This document shows positions 8,226-16,483 of a stretch of 64,000 nucleotides of DNA, piece by piece (the stretch's first letter is position 1; the number at the start of each line of letters is the position of its first letter). A program made the position numbers and the translations under genes. Origin of the DNA: Saccharomonospora glauca K62 (lineage in GTDB: Bacteria; Actinomycetota; Actinomycetes; Mycobacteriales; Pseudonocardiaceae); the NCBI RefSeq assembly GCF_000243395.2, contig NZ_CM001484.1, positions 3,094,524 to 3,158,523 on the forward strand. The letters run 5' to 3'. The notes beneath the pieces were generated by a model, which was given only the letters and a program-made list of their open reading frames with translations, did not search any database and was not told the DNA's origin.

Positions 8226-8265
8226 GTGCTCGGGCGCGACGGCACCATCCGTCGCGCCCGAGCAC
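8226..8265 (+). terminator. Strong 17-bp stem-loop terminator
   Basis: GTGCTCGGGCGCGACGG at 8226-8242 pairs perfectly with 8249-8265 across a six-base loop. It lies after the tlpA-ccdA-VKOR fragment and before lnt, with no U-tract, as is common in actinomycetes. Confidence 0.8.
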
Positions 8266-8351
8266 CCCACGCCCTTCCACATTGTCGAGCAGTTCACGCA
8301 GACCCTGAGCCGCTCCCTTGCCGACGAGGACACCACCGGAACAGGGCAGAA

Positions 8352-9983
8352 ATGAGCCAGGTGCTCCCCGCGCAGGGGTCGGGCGAGACCGGCACGCAGT
8401 CGACCGGCCGTGCGCGGGACGAGAGTGTCGGGGCTTCCCAAGTCAAGCGACGGTGGGTGGTCTCCATCACCAGCGTCGCTGCCGGGGGTCTGCTGCTGGC
8501 CGTCAGCTTCCCGCCCCGCCCGTGGTGGTGGCTGGCACCGGTGGCCTTCGCGCTGCTCGGCCTCGCCCTGCGCGGACGCCGCGCCCGGGCCGGTGCCGGC
8601 TACGGGTTCGTGTTCGGGCTGGCGTTCTTCCTGCCGCACCTTTTCTGGATCCAGGACTTCCTCGGCGCCGAACTCGGCCCCGTGCCCTGGCTGGCGCTGT
8701 CCACGGTGATGGCCGCCTTCGTGGCGGCCGCATGCGCACTGCTGCCCCTGGTCGGCCGGCTGCCCGCCGCGCCGCTATGGATGGCGCTGGTGTTCCTGGC
8801 CCAGGAAGCAGTCCGCTCCCGGTTTCCGTTCAACGGATTTCCGTGGGGCCGAGTCGCCTTCGGCCAGGTCGACGGCCCGTTCCTGTCCCTGGGGTCGATC
8901 GGCGGCGCCCCGCTGGTCGGCTTCGCCGTGCTACTCACCGGATTCGGGCTGGCCGCTCTGATCGCACACGTCCACGAGCACGGGCTTCGACCCAGCCCGG
9001 CGTGGTGTACACCAGTCTCGGCAGCCCTGGTGCCCGTCATCGCCGCGCTCCTGGTGTGGCCCACGGTCGGCACCGAACCGCAAGACGGCACCCGCACCGT
9101 CGCCGTTGTGCAGGGCAACGCCCCCAACATAGGACTCGGGCTACTCGGGCAACGCTCCACCCTGCGCCGCCACCACCTCCAGGCCAGTCAGGAGCTGGCG
9201 ACCCGAATCCGTTCCGGCGCGCTGCCCCGACCGGACCTCGTGGTGTGGCCGGAGACCGCCACCGAGATCACCGGCCCCGATCAGGCCATCGACAACATCG
9301 TCGCCGACCTCGGCGCACCGACACTGATCGGGGCGCTGTACCAGCCGCCCACCGGGTCCAGCCAGAACGCGGTCATTGCCTGGGACCCTCACACCGGCCA
9401 GGGCCAGCGCTACGCCAAGCAGGAACTGGTTCCCTTCGCCGAATACATACCGCTGCGGTCCATCGCCGCCCTCTTCACTCCGTTCGCCGACACCACAGAC
9501 CTGACCGCAGGCACCAGACCCGGCGTTCTCGACATCGCCGACACCACCGTCGGCATCGCCATCTGCTACGAAGCCGCCTACGACCACGTCTCCCGCGAAG
9601 CCACCAACCAGGGCGCCCAGCTCCTGGTCGTCCCGACCAACAACGCCTGGTACGGCCGCGGAGAGATGACCTACCAACAACTGGCCATGTCCCGTCTGCG
9701 CGCCGTCGAACACGGCCGAGCCGTGATCGTCGCAGCCACCAGCGGTGTCAGCGCGATCATCCGGCCCGATGGCAGTCTCGCCCAGATCACGGACATGTTC
9801 ACCACCGCATCCCTGATCGAAGACGTTCCCCTACGCCACACCACAACCCTGGCCGACCGCCTCGGACCCTGGACCGAACGCGGACTGACCATCCTCGCCG
9901 TCGTCGGAATCCTGGCCGCAGCACACTCACACCAGCGTCCCCGTCACGTGGGCGAGATCTCCAGCGACGACGCCACCTCCTAG
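8352..9983 (+). CDS. lnt: Apolipoprotein N-acyltransferase
   Basis: 543 residues. It adds the third acyl chain to the N-terminal cysteine of lipoproteins, at the outer face of the membrane. The N-terminal half holds multiple hydrophobic helices (from about residue 35). The C-terminal half is a nitrilase-like domain with the expected catalytic triad Glu301 (VWPETATEI), Lys356 (YAKQELVPFAEYIP) and Cys405 (IAICYEAAYD). The ATG at 8352 overlaps the stop of a short open stretch ending at 8355. No Ppm1 mannosyltransferase domain is attached, unlike the mycobacterial fusion. Its presence in the metal island supports a link between metal stress and lipoproteins. Confidence 0.92.
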   Translation: MSQVLPAQGSGETGTQSTGRARDESVGASQVKRRWVVSITSVAAGGLLLAVSFPPRPWWWLAPVAFALLGLALRGRRARAGAGYGFVFGLAFFLPHLFWIQDFLGAELGPVPWLALSTVMAAFVAAACALLPLVGRLPAAPLWMALVFLAQEAVRSRFPFNGFPWGRVAFGQVDGPFLSLGSIGGAPLVGFAVLLTGFGLAALIAHVHEHGLRPSPAWCTPVSAALVPVIAALLVWPTVGTEPQDGTRTVAVVQGNAPNIGLGLLGQRSTLRRHHLQASQELATRIRSGALPRPDLVVWPETATEITGPDQAIDNIVADLGAPTLIGALYQPPTGSSQNAVIAWDPHTGQGQRYAKQELVPFAEYIPLRSIAALFTPFADTTDLTAGTRPGVLDIADTTVGIAICYEAAYDHVSREATNQGAQLLVVPTNNAWYGRGEMTYQQLAMSRLRAVEHGRAVIVAATSGVSAIIRPDGSLAQITDMFTTASLIEDVPLRHTTTLADRLGPWTERGLTILAVVGILAAAHSHQRPRHVGEISSDDATS

Positions 9984-10201
9984 TAGACAAACGTGATGAC
10001 TTATAGACGGACTGGTGACCCCGCTGCGGCGAGCACACAGTCGGGCGGACTCGTGCGGCACCGGCGATGCTGGCGGCTCGTACTCGAGCACAGGGCACAG
10101 GGTTATGGACGAGAAGACTGCCGTGGACCGCGGGTTCCCGCACCTCGAGCGCTGCGAAGGAGGCGATAACACCTCGCGGACACGATTCAGCGCATGAACC
10201 C
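9984..10201. other. Intergenic, no gene seen
   Basis: Spacer between lnt and the Tn3-family remnant. I see no start site with a recognisable product, nor a clear hairpin. Confidence 0.4.
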
Positions 10202-10605
10202 TCAACACACGCTCTCGCCGATACCAGAATGCTTTGGCATCCACGGCGGCGTTGCGCGATGATCAACGCAATAGCAGGGGTACCCCAGCCGGAACAACAC
10301 GCTCGGCGCGTCGTGCTCGACCACACGCGCGAGCAGGAACTCCTCCAGATCCTTCCACTCCGTCCGGCCCGCACGGGTCTGCTTCTGCGCCCCGTACCCG
10401 GCCAGATCCGCGATCGGAACACCCAGCTGCACCGCAACGCGCCCACGCCGTCCGGAACGAAACCCAGCCACGGCAACGTGCATAGCCGCCTGATCTCCTC
10501 ATCAGAGAAGAACCTCGTGGACACCCCAGACACCACCCCACCCCCGAAACGATCAGTGACGGGCACATCCTCACCAACAACCTCCGCAGGCCAACACCGG
10601 GCCAC
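10202..10605 (-). pseudogene. Degenerate N-terminal fragment of a Tn3-family transposase
   Basis: On the minus strand one frame gives STRFFSDEEIRRL joined directly to CTLPWLGFVPDGVGAL. A second frame gives LGVPIADLAGYGAQKQTR and then EEFLLARVVEHDAPSVLFRL. These are pieces of the N-terminal DUF4158 region of actinobacterial Tn3-type transposases, in the right order but with a deletion and at least one frameshift. The catalytic part is absent. It marks an old transposition event at the edge of the metal genes. Confidence 0.6.
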
Positions 10606-10673
10606 CAGCCAAGCAGATCATCCACCAGCTACCACGACACCCTGACCAGCACCGACACGGCTAATCGATGCCC

Positions 10674-11769
10674 CTATGCGTCAAGCGGCTCGTAGTTCGG
10701 CGGCCTTGATTTGCTTGCTAGAGCGGTGTTATGGCTGGTGAGAGCCTTGAAGACTTCGCGCGCCAGGTAGCGTTTGAGGCACCGGATGATTTCCCGCTTG
10801 GACTTGCCCTCTGAGGTGCGTCGAGCGGCGTAGGTGCGGGTCCTGGCGTCGTTGCTCAGACGACCAATCGCGAACAGATGCAGAGCCCGGTTGACGTCCC
10901 TGTTTCCGCCACGGTTGAGCCGGTGGCGGTTGGTCTTGCCGGAGGATGCGGGGATCGGTGAGACGCCGCAGAGGTGCGCGAATGCTCCTTCCGATCGCAG
11001 GCGTTCGGGGTTTTCTCCGGCGGCCCGAGCAGCGCGGCGGCGATGTCGGTGCCCACGCCTTTGATCGCGACGAGGTCCGGGGCTGCCTGCTTGGCCAGTT
11101 CTGCGATCTGGCCGTCGAGAGCGTCGATCTCCGTGCTGAGCTGCTGATACCGAGTAGCCAGCAACTTCAGCGCGAGTTTGCAGGCTGCTTCCGGGCTGGT
11201 GATCGCGCCCGGTCGCATCCGCGCGGCGGTGACGACCAGCTGCGCCATGGACAGCTTCCGCAGACGGTCACGCAGCTGTTGAGGGGCGGTGACGAGCACG
11301 GCGCGGAGCTGGTTCGCAGTCTGTGTGCGGGCCTTCATCGCAGAACGGCGGGCGATCCGCAGCGTGCGGATCATCTCCACCGAGCCGTCGGCGGTCTTCG
11401 GCTCACCCAGCACAGTGCCGGATTGCACCACGCGGGCCGCGATTTCGGCATCAACCGCGTCGGTCTTGCCAGCGCGCCGGCGGGTTTGCCGGTTCGGCCG
11501 GACTACCTCGATGACCTCCAGGCTCTGCGTCCGCAGATGGCGGGCCAGACCGACGCCGTAGGAGCCGGTGCCTTCCAAGCCGAAGCAGTGCAGCACGCCG
11601 AATCCGGTCGCCCAGGACACGAGCTGGTCATGGCCGGCGGTGGTGGTGGGACCATTGTGGTGCCCAGCAGACGCCCGAACTGGTCCAGTGCTGCCGCAAC
11701 ATGGATCTCGGAATGCGTGTCGACTCCCACCGTCACGACAACGTCGGCATCCTGCACACCAGCGGGCAC
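10674..11769 (-). pseudogene. IS110-family (DEDD) transposase, broken by two frameshifts
   Basis: The start is probably the GTG at 11769 with GAGGAGG just upstream. The N-terminus reads VVVTVGVDTHSEIHVAA, the DEDD-nuclease start of IS110 transposases. Near 11,650 the frame changes (one base missing) into a long frame with GLEGTGSYGVGLARHL, TDAVDAEIAARV and the serine-domain region IKGVGTDIAAALL. Near 11,025 a second missing base moves the rest into another frame, ending SRPPNYEPLDA at 10676. The length fits a full transposase, so this is a complete but inactivated copy unless the two deletions are sequencing errors. Confidence 0.8.
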
Positions 11770-12011
11770 GTGTCCTCCTCGCAACTCGATGACCTTCCGG
11801 CCAGCACAACCGGTTGCGATGGAGGGCAGAACTACAGTGGGATCGCTCGGGCTCCTATCAGGCCACATCCTCGCCACCGGCCGCGCCGGTGGCACCCGCC
11901 CGACCGGTCGACGTATCGCTTACAAGGCACGACAGGCCCCTTGTTTTTCGAGTCAGACCGGCGGGCAAGCACCGGAGATCATCTTGCCTGTAGATGCTCC
12001 GCTTAGCGCTA

Positions 12012-12104
12012 ATGGCTGTTCCGTTGTTCCCCGAGGCCGTACCCACACTGCCCGGCGGCACGCCTGTGGCGGCACGGCCCGCGCCGGTGGGGGCCTCGGC
12101 GTGA
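12012..12104 (+). pseudogene. Possible 3' remnant of a second metal ATPase gene
   Basis: A short open frame ends ARPAPVGASA* at 12104, immediately followed by the GTGACC that begins the lspA-like region. The intact ATPase ends AAVGASS* in the same arrangement with its lspA. This suggests the stretch is the tail of a duplicate ATPase gene. Similarity is limited to a few residues, so the call is weak. Confidence 0.25.
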
Positions 12105-12132
12105 CCCGCACCGAAACCCCGGTGACCTCGCG

Positions 12133-12540
12133 GTGAAAACCTGGACCACCCACGCGCTGGCCGACGGCCACTCCATCGACCTCGGACTGCTCCAGCTGCG
12201 CCTGGCCTACAACCCCGGCGTCGCCTTCAGCCTCGGCGCCACCCTGCCCAGCTGGATCGTGCTCACTGCCACCGCACTGATCACCGCCGGGCTGGCGGTC
12301 TTCGCCTGGCGGACCGCCCCCACCGCCAACCTCGCCACGCGTCTCGGCCTGGCCACCATGCTGGCCGGAGCCGTGGCCAACCTCGCCGACCGCGGCATCG
12401 ACGGCGTGGTCACCGACTACCTACACACCGGCTGGTGGCCCACCTTCAACCTCGCCGACGCGCTCATCATCGGCGGCGCCGCGCTACTCATCCTCGCCGC
12501 GCTGCACACCACACCAGCATCCACACCGAAAAGGAGATGA
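12133..12540 (+). CDS. lspA: N-terminally truncated second signal peptidase II
   Basis: 135 residues, closely similar to the lspA product at 4835 from its first loop onward (LQLRLAYNPGVAFSLGATLP, ANLADRGIDGVVTDYLHTG). Both catalytic aspartates are kept (NLADR and FNLAD). The first transmembrane helix is missing: the expected upstream start at GTG 12101 runs into a stop after 11 codons, and the frame resumes at the GTG at 12133. The protein may be inactive or wrongly inserted. Its stop overlaps an ATG (ATGA) and is followed by a tiny cysteine-rich gene. Confidence 0.7.
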   Translation: MKTWTTHALADGHSIDLGLLQLRLAYNPGVAFSLGATLPSWIVLTATALITAGLAVFAWRTAPTANLATRLGLATMLAGAVANLADRGIDGVVTDYLHTGWWPTFNLADALIIGGAALLILAALHTTPASTPKRR

Positions 12541-12545
12541 TCCTG

Positions 12546-12611
12546 ATGCTGACCTACTGCTGCGACGACCCGGGCGGCCCGCCCGAGGCCTGCGGCTACA
12601 AATGCTGCTGA
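12546..12611 (+). CDS. 21-residue Cys-rich peptide, candidate mini-metallothionein
   Basis: AAGGAG at 12531-12536 lies nine bases before the ATG at 12546, an ideal ribosome site. The product (MLTYCCDDPGG followed by PPEACGYKCC) has five cysteines in 21 residues, arranged CC-x9-C-x3-CC, plus two aspartates. It ends seven bases before a strong hairpin, so it is the last gene of the lspA2 transcript. The position in a cadmium island suggests metal binding or a metal-sensing leader role. No family is known to me. It may be easily missed by gene finders because of its length. Confidence 0.5.
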   Translation: MLTYCCDDPGGPPEACGYKCC

Positions 12612-12617
12612 ACCCAC

Positions 12618-12644
12618 GCCCGGCCGCCCTGTGGACGGCCGGGC
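12618..12644 (+). terminator. GC-rich hairpin terminator
   Basis: GCCCGGCCG (12618-12626) pairs with CGGCCGGGC (12636-12644) across a nine-base loop. It directly follows the Cys-rich peptide gene. Confidence 0.75.
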
Positions 12645-12848
12645 GCCATCATGGAAGGTCCTGGATGTGGTATGACCCTGGCCTGCTGCTAACACGCCCT
12701 TGCGTCCGTCTCCTCGGCTGGCGCTTCACCAGCGGCAGCCGGCAAAGAGCAGGCGGATACTGGTTAGCAGGCACGCTGACCGAGGAAGCCTCGGGCTCAG
12801 GGCGTGTTGCCCCAGGTAACGGCATGCAGGTGGAAGGCAGTCGCCGCG

Positions 12849-13217
12849 ATGGGTTGCATGATGGGCGGTATGATGGCCGGGACACTCGTCTGGGCGATCA
12901 TTGGCCTGGTGGCGCTAGTGGTCCTTGTCGCTGGTGGCATGTGGGCTGCTCGGAGGCTGCTTGCACCCACTGCACAGCATCGTCTCACCCCGCCACCGCG
13001 CCCAGCCGAGCCGATTCGCGAGACATCGGTCCCCGACAGTCAACGTGCCGCGGATGTCGATCGGCAACAGGTCATCGAAACGCTGCAGACGCATGTCGCT
13101 GCCGGGCGGCTGACACTGGACGAATTCGAGCAGCGCAGCAATGAAGCCACTCAGGCACGCACCATCGGTGAACTGCGTGCCGTACTGGCCGACCTCCCCT
13201 ATCAGGCTTTCCGGTAG
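12849..13217 (+). CDS. Membrane-anchored DUF1707/SHOCT-like protein
   Basis: 122 residues. The N-terminus is Met/Gly-rich (MGCMMGGMMAG), followed by one transmembrane helix (residues ~12-34). After a linker comes a C-terminal module (DRQQVIETLQTHVAAGRLTL, then EFEQRSNEATQARTIGELRA) typical of DUF1707/SHOCT-type domains. The ATG at 12849 is chosen because it places the helix at the N-terminus; the frame extends to 12804. The Met-rich start could bind soft metals, which would suit the island, but this is inference. Confidence 0.65.
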   Translation: MGCMMGGMMAGTLVWAIIGLVALVVLVAGGMWAARRLLAPTAQHRLTPPPRPAEPIRETSVPDSQRAADVDRQQVIETLQTHVAAGRLTLDEFEQRSNEATQARTIGELRAVLADLPYQAFR

Positions 13218-13386
13218 CGGAAGCCAAAAATCAACTCTTGCGCTTTCACAGGTACGGTCAGAGACCATGGGGCTACTTCCGGTCGTGCGCAGGTGACCAG
13301 CGCTGACGTTGTTGTCTGTGTGCGCTACCGGAACGCCCAGCAGCATCACTCAATGGCTGGGTTCGCCCCTCATCACTTAACTTGCC

Positions 13387-13578
13387 ATGGCTATGAGCGA
13401 GACAACACGGCCCCGTACGCGGATAGTGCACGAGGCGCACGCGCAGCTGCAGTCGCTGCTCGGCGAAGCATGGACGATCTCCTTCGACGAGCCCCGCAGG
13501 CTTGAGGAACGCGCCTCGCGCTGCCCTTCGCGTTCTCCAGTAGGCGGACCGTGTTGCCGATACCCCTGGGGTGACTGA
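13387..13578 (+). CDS. Small hypothetical protein
   Basis: 63 codons. The first 40 residues look protein-like (SETTRPRTRIVHEAHAQLQS, LLGEAWTISFDEP), while the tail is arginine/proline/serine-rich and may be out of frame. No family is recognised. It lies in a decayed stretch before the IS5-family insertion. Confidence 0.25.
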   Translation: MAMSETTRPRTRIVHEAHAQLQSLLGEAWTISFDEPRRLEERASRCPSRSPVGGPCCRYPWGD

Positions 13579-13647
13579 ATCCCGTCAATTTCGCCGCGCT
13601 CGTGAACGCCGTGCAGCCAAAGCGGACCGCGGCTTCCGAAACGCGGA

Positions 13648-13924
13648 GTGGAGATTGAGCTGTTCCGGACAGTATGCGACGACGATCCCGAGGATAGTTA
13701 CGTGTCCTGGCACGCGGAGTGGAGCCTGCAAGGCAGCAGCAGCGGCACCGAGGACAACGACGAAGATCTCACCGTCCTGGTCGACGCGATCCTGGCCGAT
13801 GTGCACCCGATGGCCGACCGATACGTACTACGGCTGGACCGTCGATGGAGACCTGGAGCAGGGTGGGACGGTCATCGACGCTATCGCTGAGCTGGGCGGG
13901 CAGTTGCCGACGGTGGTGACATGA
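13648..13924 (+). pseudogene. Frameshifted small hypothetical gene
   Basis: From the GTG at 13648 one frame reads EIELFRTVCDDDPEDSYVSW and LTVLVDAILADVHPMADRY. After about 13,820 the sensible sequence continues in the next frame (YYGWTVDGDLEQGG, then TVIDAIAELGGQLPTVVT) to the stop at 13924. A one-base change near 13,815-13,828 explains the break. Its stop overlaps the next ATG (ATGA), so the two genes were once a coupled pair. Family unknown; an acidic product of about 92 residues. Confidence 0.45.
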
Positions 13925-14108
13925 CCGAGTTACAGGTCTCCACCAGCCCGCGCATGACCTGGCTGTGGGCACCTGACGAACACGCAGCTCAGCGGGTACG
14001 AGAGATCACTAGCGGAAGTTCCGCGACGCATCGGGGCGAGGCGCTCGCGCTGGTCACGGACGTCGGCATCGGCGTGGAGGCTCTGGCGGCGTGTGAGGAG
14101 CTTGCTAA
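13921..14108 (+). pseudogene. Hypothetical gene interrupted by an IS5-family element
   Basis: The ATG at 13921 overlaps the preceding stop. The product begins TELQVSTSPRMTWLWAPDEH and runs about 62 codons (to ACEELAK) before the left terminal repeat of the IS. The 3' part should lie after 14976, where a leucine/glutamate-rich stretch (LIQELALREPG) is visible but not cleanly in frame. Function unknown. Confidence 0.5.
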
Positions 14109-14976
14109 GAGCGTGTCTCGTTTGGATCTTGGTTGGGTTGCGGGCATGATCTTGGTTCGTGGTTGATGAGTTGTCGCGGCGGTTGGTGCCTGATGAGCTG
14201 TGGGCACTGGTCGAACCGCTGGTCCCTGCGCATCAGGTTCGTCCGCAGGGAGGCGGACGGTCGCGCGTGGATGATCGTGCTGTGTTCACCGCGATCGTGT
14301 TCGTGCTGACAAGCGGGTGCGCTTGGCGACACCTGCCACCCAGCTTCGGAGTGAAGGTCCCGACCGCGCATCGTCGCTTCACCGAGTGGACGAAAGCCGG
14401 ATTATGGCGCAGGTTGCATCGCGCGGTACTCGATGAACTCGGCAGCCAGGGAATGATCGACTGGTCCCGCGCGGTCCTGGACGGAGCCTCCGTCAGGGCC
14501 AAAAGGGGGGATCTCTGACCGGTCCCAGTCCTGTGGACCGCGGGAAACCCGGCTCGAAGATCCATGCACTGTCCGACCGGGCGGGACTGCCGCTGGCGGT
14601 CGCGATCTCGGCCGCGAACACCAACGACGCGCACGCCCTCAAACCGCTGATTCTGGCCATCCCCGCCGTGAAATCCCGGCGGGGGCCCCGCCGGCGCAAG
14701 CCGGACAAGCTCCACGCCGACAAAGCCTACGACCAGGCCGAACTCCGAGACTGGGTACGCAAGCAAGGAATCACCGTGCGCATCGCCCGCAAAGGCATCG
14801 AATCCAGCCAGAAACTCGGCAAGCACCGCTGGGTCATCGAACGATGTATCGCGTGGCTGTTCGGATACCGACGATTGACCATACGCTACGAGCGCTACGC
14901 CAACCACTTCTGCGCCTTCCTCACTCTCGCCGCAGCCCTCACCTGCTTCAAGAAACTCGCGAAATGAGACATGCTC
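14109..14976 (+). mobile_element. IS5-family (IS427-like) insertion sequence
   Basis: About 868 bp. The ends are imperfect inverted repeats: GAGCGTGTCTCGTTT on the left and, on the opposite strand at the right, GAGCATGTCTCATTT. A TAA trinucleotide flanks both sides (14106-14108 and 14977-14979), fitting a 3-bp target duplication. The element holds one transposase made by -1 frameshifting and appears complete, so it may be recently active. Confidence 0.85.
14159..14967 (+). CDS. IS5/IS427-type DDE transposase expressed by -1 frameshift
   Basis: The first frame (14159-14518) encodes the N-terminal DUF4096-like part ending SVRAKRGDL. The second (to 14967) begins GPSPVDRGKPGSKIH. At AAAAGGGGGG (14501-14510) a -1 slip yields SVRAKKGGSLTGPSPVD, the family's canonical junction, so this is the normal programmed frameshift rather than damage. 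Catalytic residues are the Asp in VLDGASV, the Asp in HADKAYD and the Glu in RWVIERCIAWL. Full-length product about 269 residues. Confidence 0.88.
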
Positions 14977-15159
14977 TAAGAAGCGAATGCACTCTTGGTC
15001 GATTGATACAGGAGCTTGCCCTCCGCGAGCCCGGAACGAGGCGAACTCCTGCGAATCAAGAAATAGTTCGGCATGTCCAACAAACTACTGACTTGGTACC
15101 CGTGCAGATCTCTAGCTTCGCACCTTCCTCTTCCATGAGGTTATTTATGAGTTCGGCGA

Positions 15160-15690
15160 GTCATGCACCATGAAGCCACAGCTGTCCCACGAAACCCCAT
15201 TAATGTCCAAGTCGCCACCTACGGCACATTCCAGAACCGACTCAAAATCCGTCCGGTGCGCATTCGAGTCGCACCGGAGCGCTCTTCGTGGCTACACGAA
15301 ACGCCTCATCAGACGCAACGCGATGGGGGCCGTTCGCGGTTCGGCCGTCAACCACTGTCACCGATTGTCCGTGGCCCCTGTGGACTGGGAAACCTCGGCT
15401 GCTAGACTCAACGCATCTGCCGATGCTCTCGTGCGATGGACCCTTGTCCGACGGTAGCTTCGTCGCAAAACTGGTGCAGCACAACCATGAAATGGCCAAT
15501 CTATTCAAAATCCTAGGTGGATGCCCTAAAAAACACGTGAACACGCAAACGTGACAGAGACCGTAGGTGGCGTTTACCAAGCACAGAAGCATGCTCAGCC
15601 TCGGTCAGTGTTTCCTCACGAGCTCTGCCCCACGTCGGCATGACACCGAGCACACCTTTGAACTCGCTCCCGGCGGTACAGAGCACCAGT
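15160..15690. other. Gene-poor stretch with a tRNA-3'-half-like segment at 15236-15283
   Basis: No convincing protein gene. At 15236-15283 the sequence resembles the 3' half of a tRNA. It has an anticodon-arm-like part around CTCAAAA (15241-15247). The perfect 8-bp inverted repeat CCGGTGCG/CGCACCGG (15253-15277) encloses TTCGAGT, like a T-arm but with a loop two bases too long. No 5' half is seen. It could be an attachment-site scar of an integrated element, or just a hairpin. Confidence 0.3.
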
Positions 15691-16375
15691 GCCACCTGCG
15701 ATGATTCTCCAAACGCCTTTAATTCACGTCTTCCCTTTTGAAAAAGGAGTGGTCACGTCCATCCCGCCATACGATGCAGCAGTGCTCAACAGCGACGACG
15801 TGGTGGCGCTTGTCCGGGACCCCGAGGCCGTGCGGCGCGCGGCCGCTGACGACGTCGTGGTTCGTCGGGGCGCGTGGGCCGGGGGCGGGGACGACGTGGA
15901 GAAGTTCCTGCGGTGGGTCGTGGCGGACCTCGGCAGGTGTTCCTCGGTTGTCGTCGAGCACGCCGAGTTCGGCATGTACGGCTCCGGCTACGCGTCCTAC
16001 GTCGACGTCTTCCTGAGTTGGCGCGACGGCTCCGGGCGTGTGATGGAGGGCGAACGAACCGAGATCCGGGGCTTCGCGCTTGCGCTCTGCCGGTTGGCGC
16101 CCGTCGCGGCGCTGTTCGGTGACGTCGGGATCTCCAGGTCCGCGAACGGCTCCTCGTCCCGCTACCTACCAACGCTGGAGCTGGTCCGGGACAACCCCGT
16201 TCCGGGCTGGGAGAAGGCCTGCCGAGAGGTGACCGGCGTTCTCGACCGGCATGGCATCACGGTGCTGGATTCCACAGTTCTGCACACGCCCGTCGACCCG
16301 ACCATCAGCGTCGAGACGAACCTGGCGGCCCCTCCCTACACGGTGTTCGACGCGTGGTTCCACTGGATGGACTGA
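15689..16375 (+). CDS. Hypothetical protein, unknown family
   Basis: Up to 228 residues, soluble, mixed alpha/beta, acidic. The start is uncertain: ATG 15689 and 15701 and GTG 15749 are all in frame. A good AAAAAGGAG at 15741-15749 sits too close to the last, and a GTG near 15781 is another option. Recognisable features are few: an N-terminal acidic helix (NSDDVVALVRDPEAVRRAAA) and a C-terminus rich in aromatic residues. It could be an immunity-type or phage-related protein, but I see nothing decisive. Confidence 0.65.
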   Translation: MPPAMILQTPLIHVFPFEKGVVTSIPPYDAAVLNSDDVVALVRDPEAVRRAAADDVVVRRGAWAGGGDDVEKFLRWVVADLGRCSSVVVEHAEFGMYGSGYASYVDVFLSWRDGSGRVMEGERTEIRGFALALCRLAPVAALFGDVGISRSANGSSSRYLPTLELVRDNPVPGWEKACREVTGVLDRHGITVLDSTVLHTPVDPTISVETNLAAPPYTVFDAWFHWMD

Positions 16376-16483
16376 GCACGTTCGTCGAATCAAAGACGCG
16401 CAAGGCAACCAGCCCCTACCCGGTGCTCGTCTTGATCCGAGTTTCGGGTTCCGAATGATTGTCGGAGGCGACATAGCGCTGGG

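Noticed and set aside
11025-11660. Programmed frameshifting in the IS110 transposase
   Set aside because: IS110 transposases are normally a single frame, and two separate shifts without slippery heptamers point to decay or sequencing error.
10946-12136. Long plus-strand open frame (396 codons) across the IS110 region
   Set aside because: It is antisense to the recognisable IS110 transposase and has biased, repetitive composition; no family.
14501-14518. Damaging frameshift in the IS5-type transposase
   Set aside because: The A4G6 slip gives the exact family junction in the -1 frame, so it is programmed.
15236-15283. Complete functional tRNA gene
   Set aside because: No D-arm or 5' acceptor strand upstream, and the T-loop is two bases too long; only a 3'-half-like scar is supportable.
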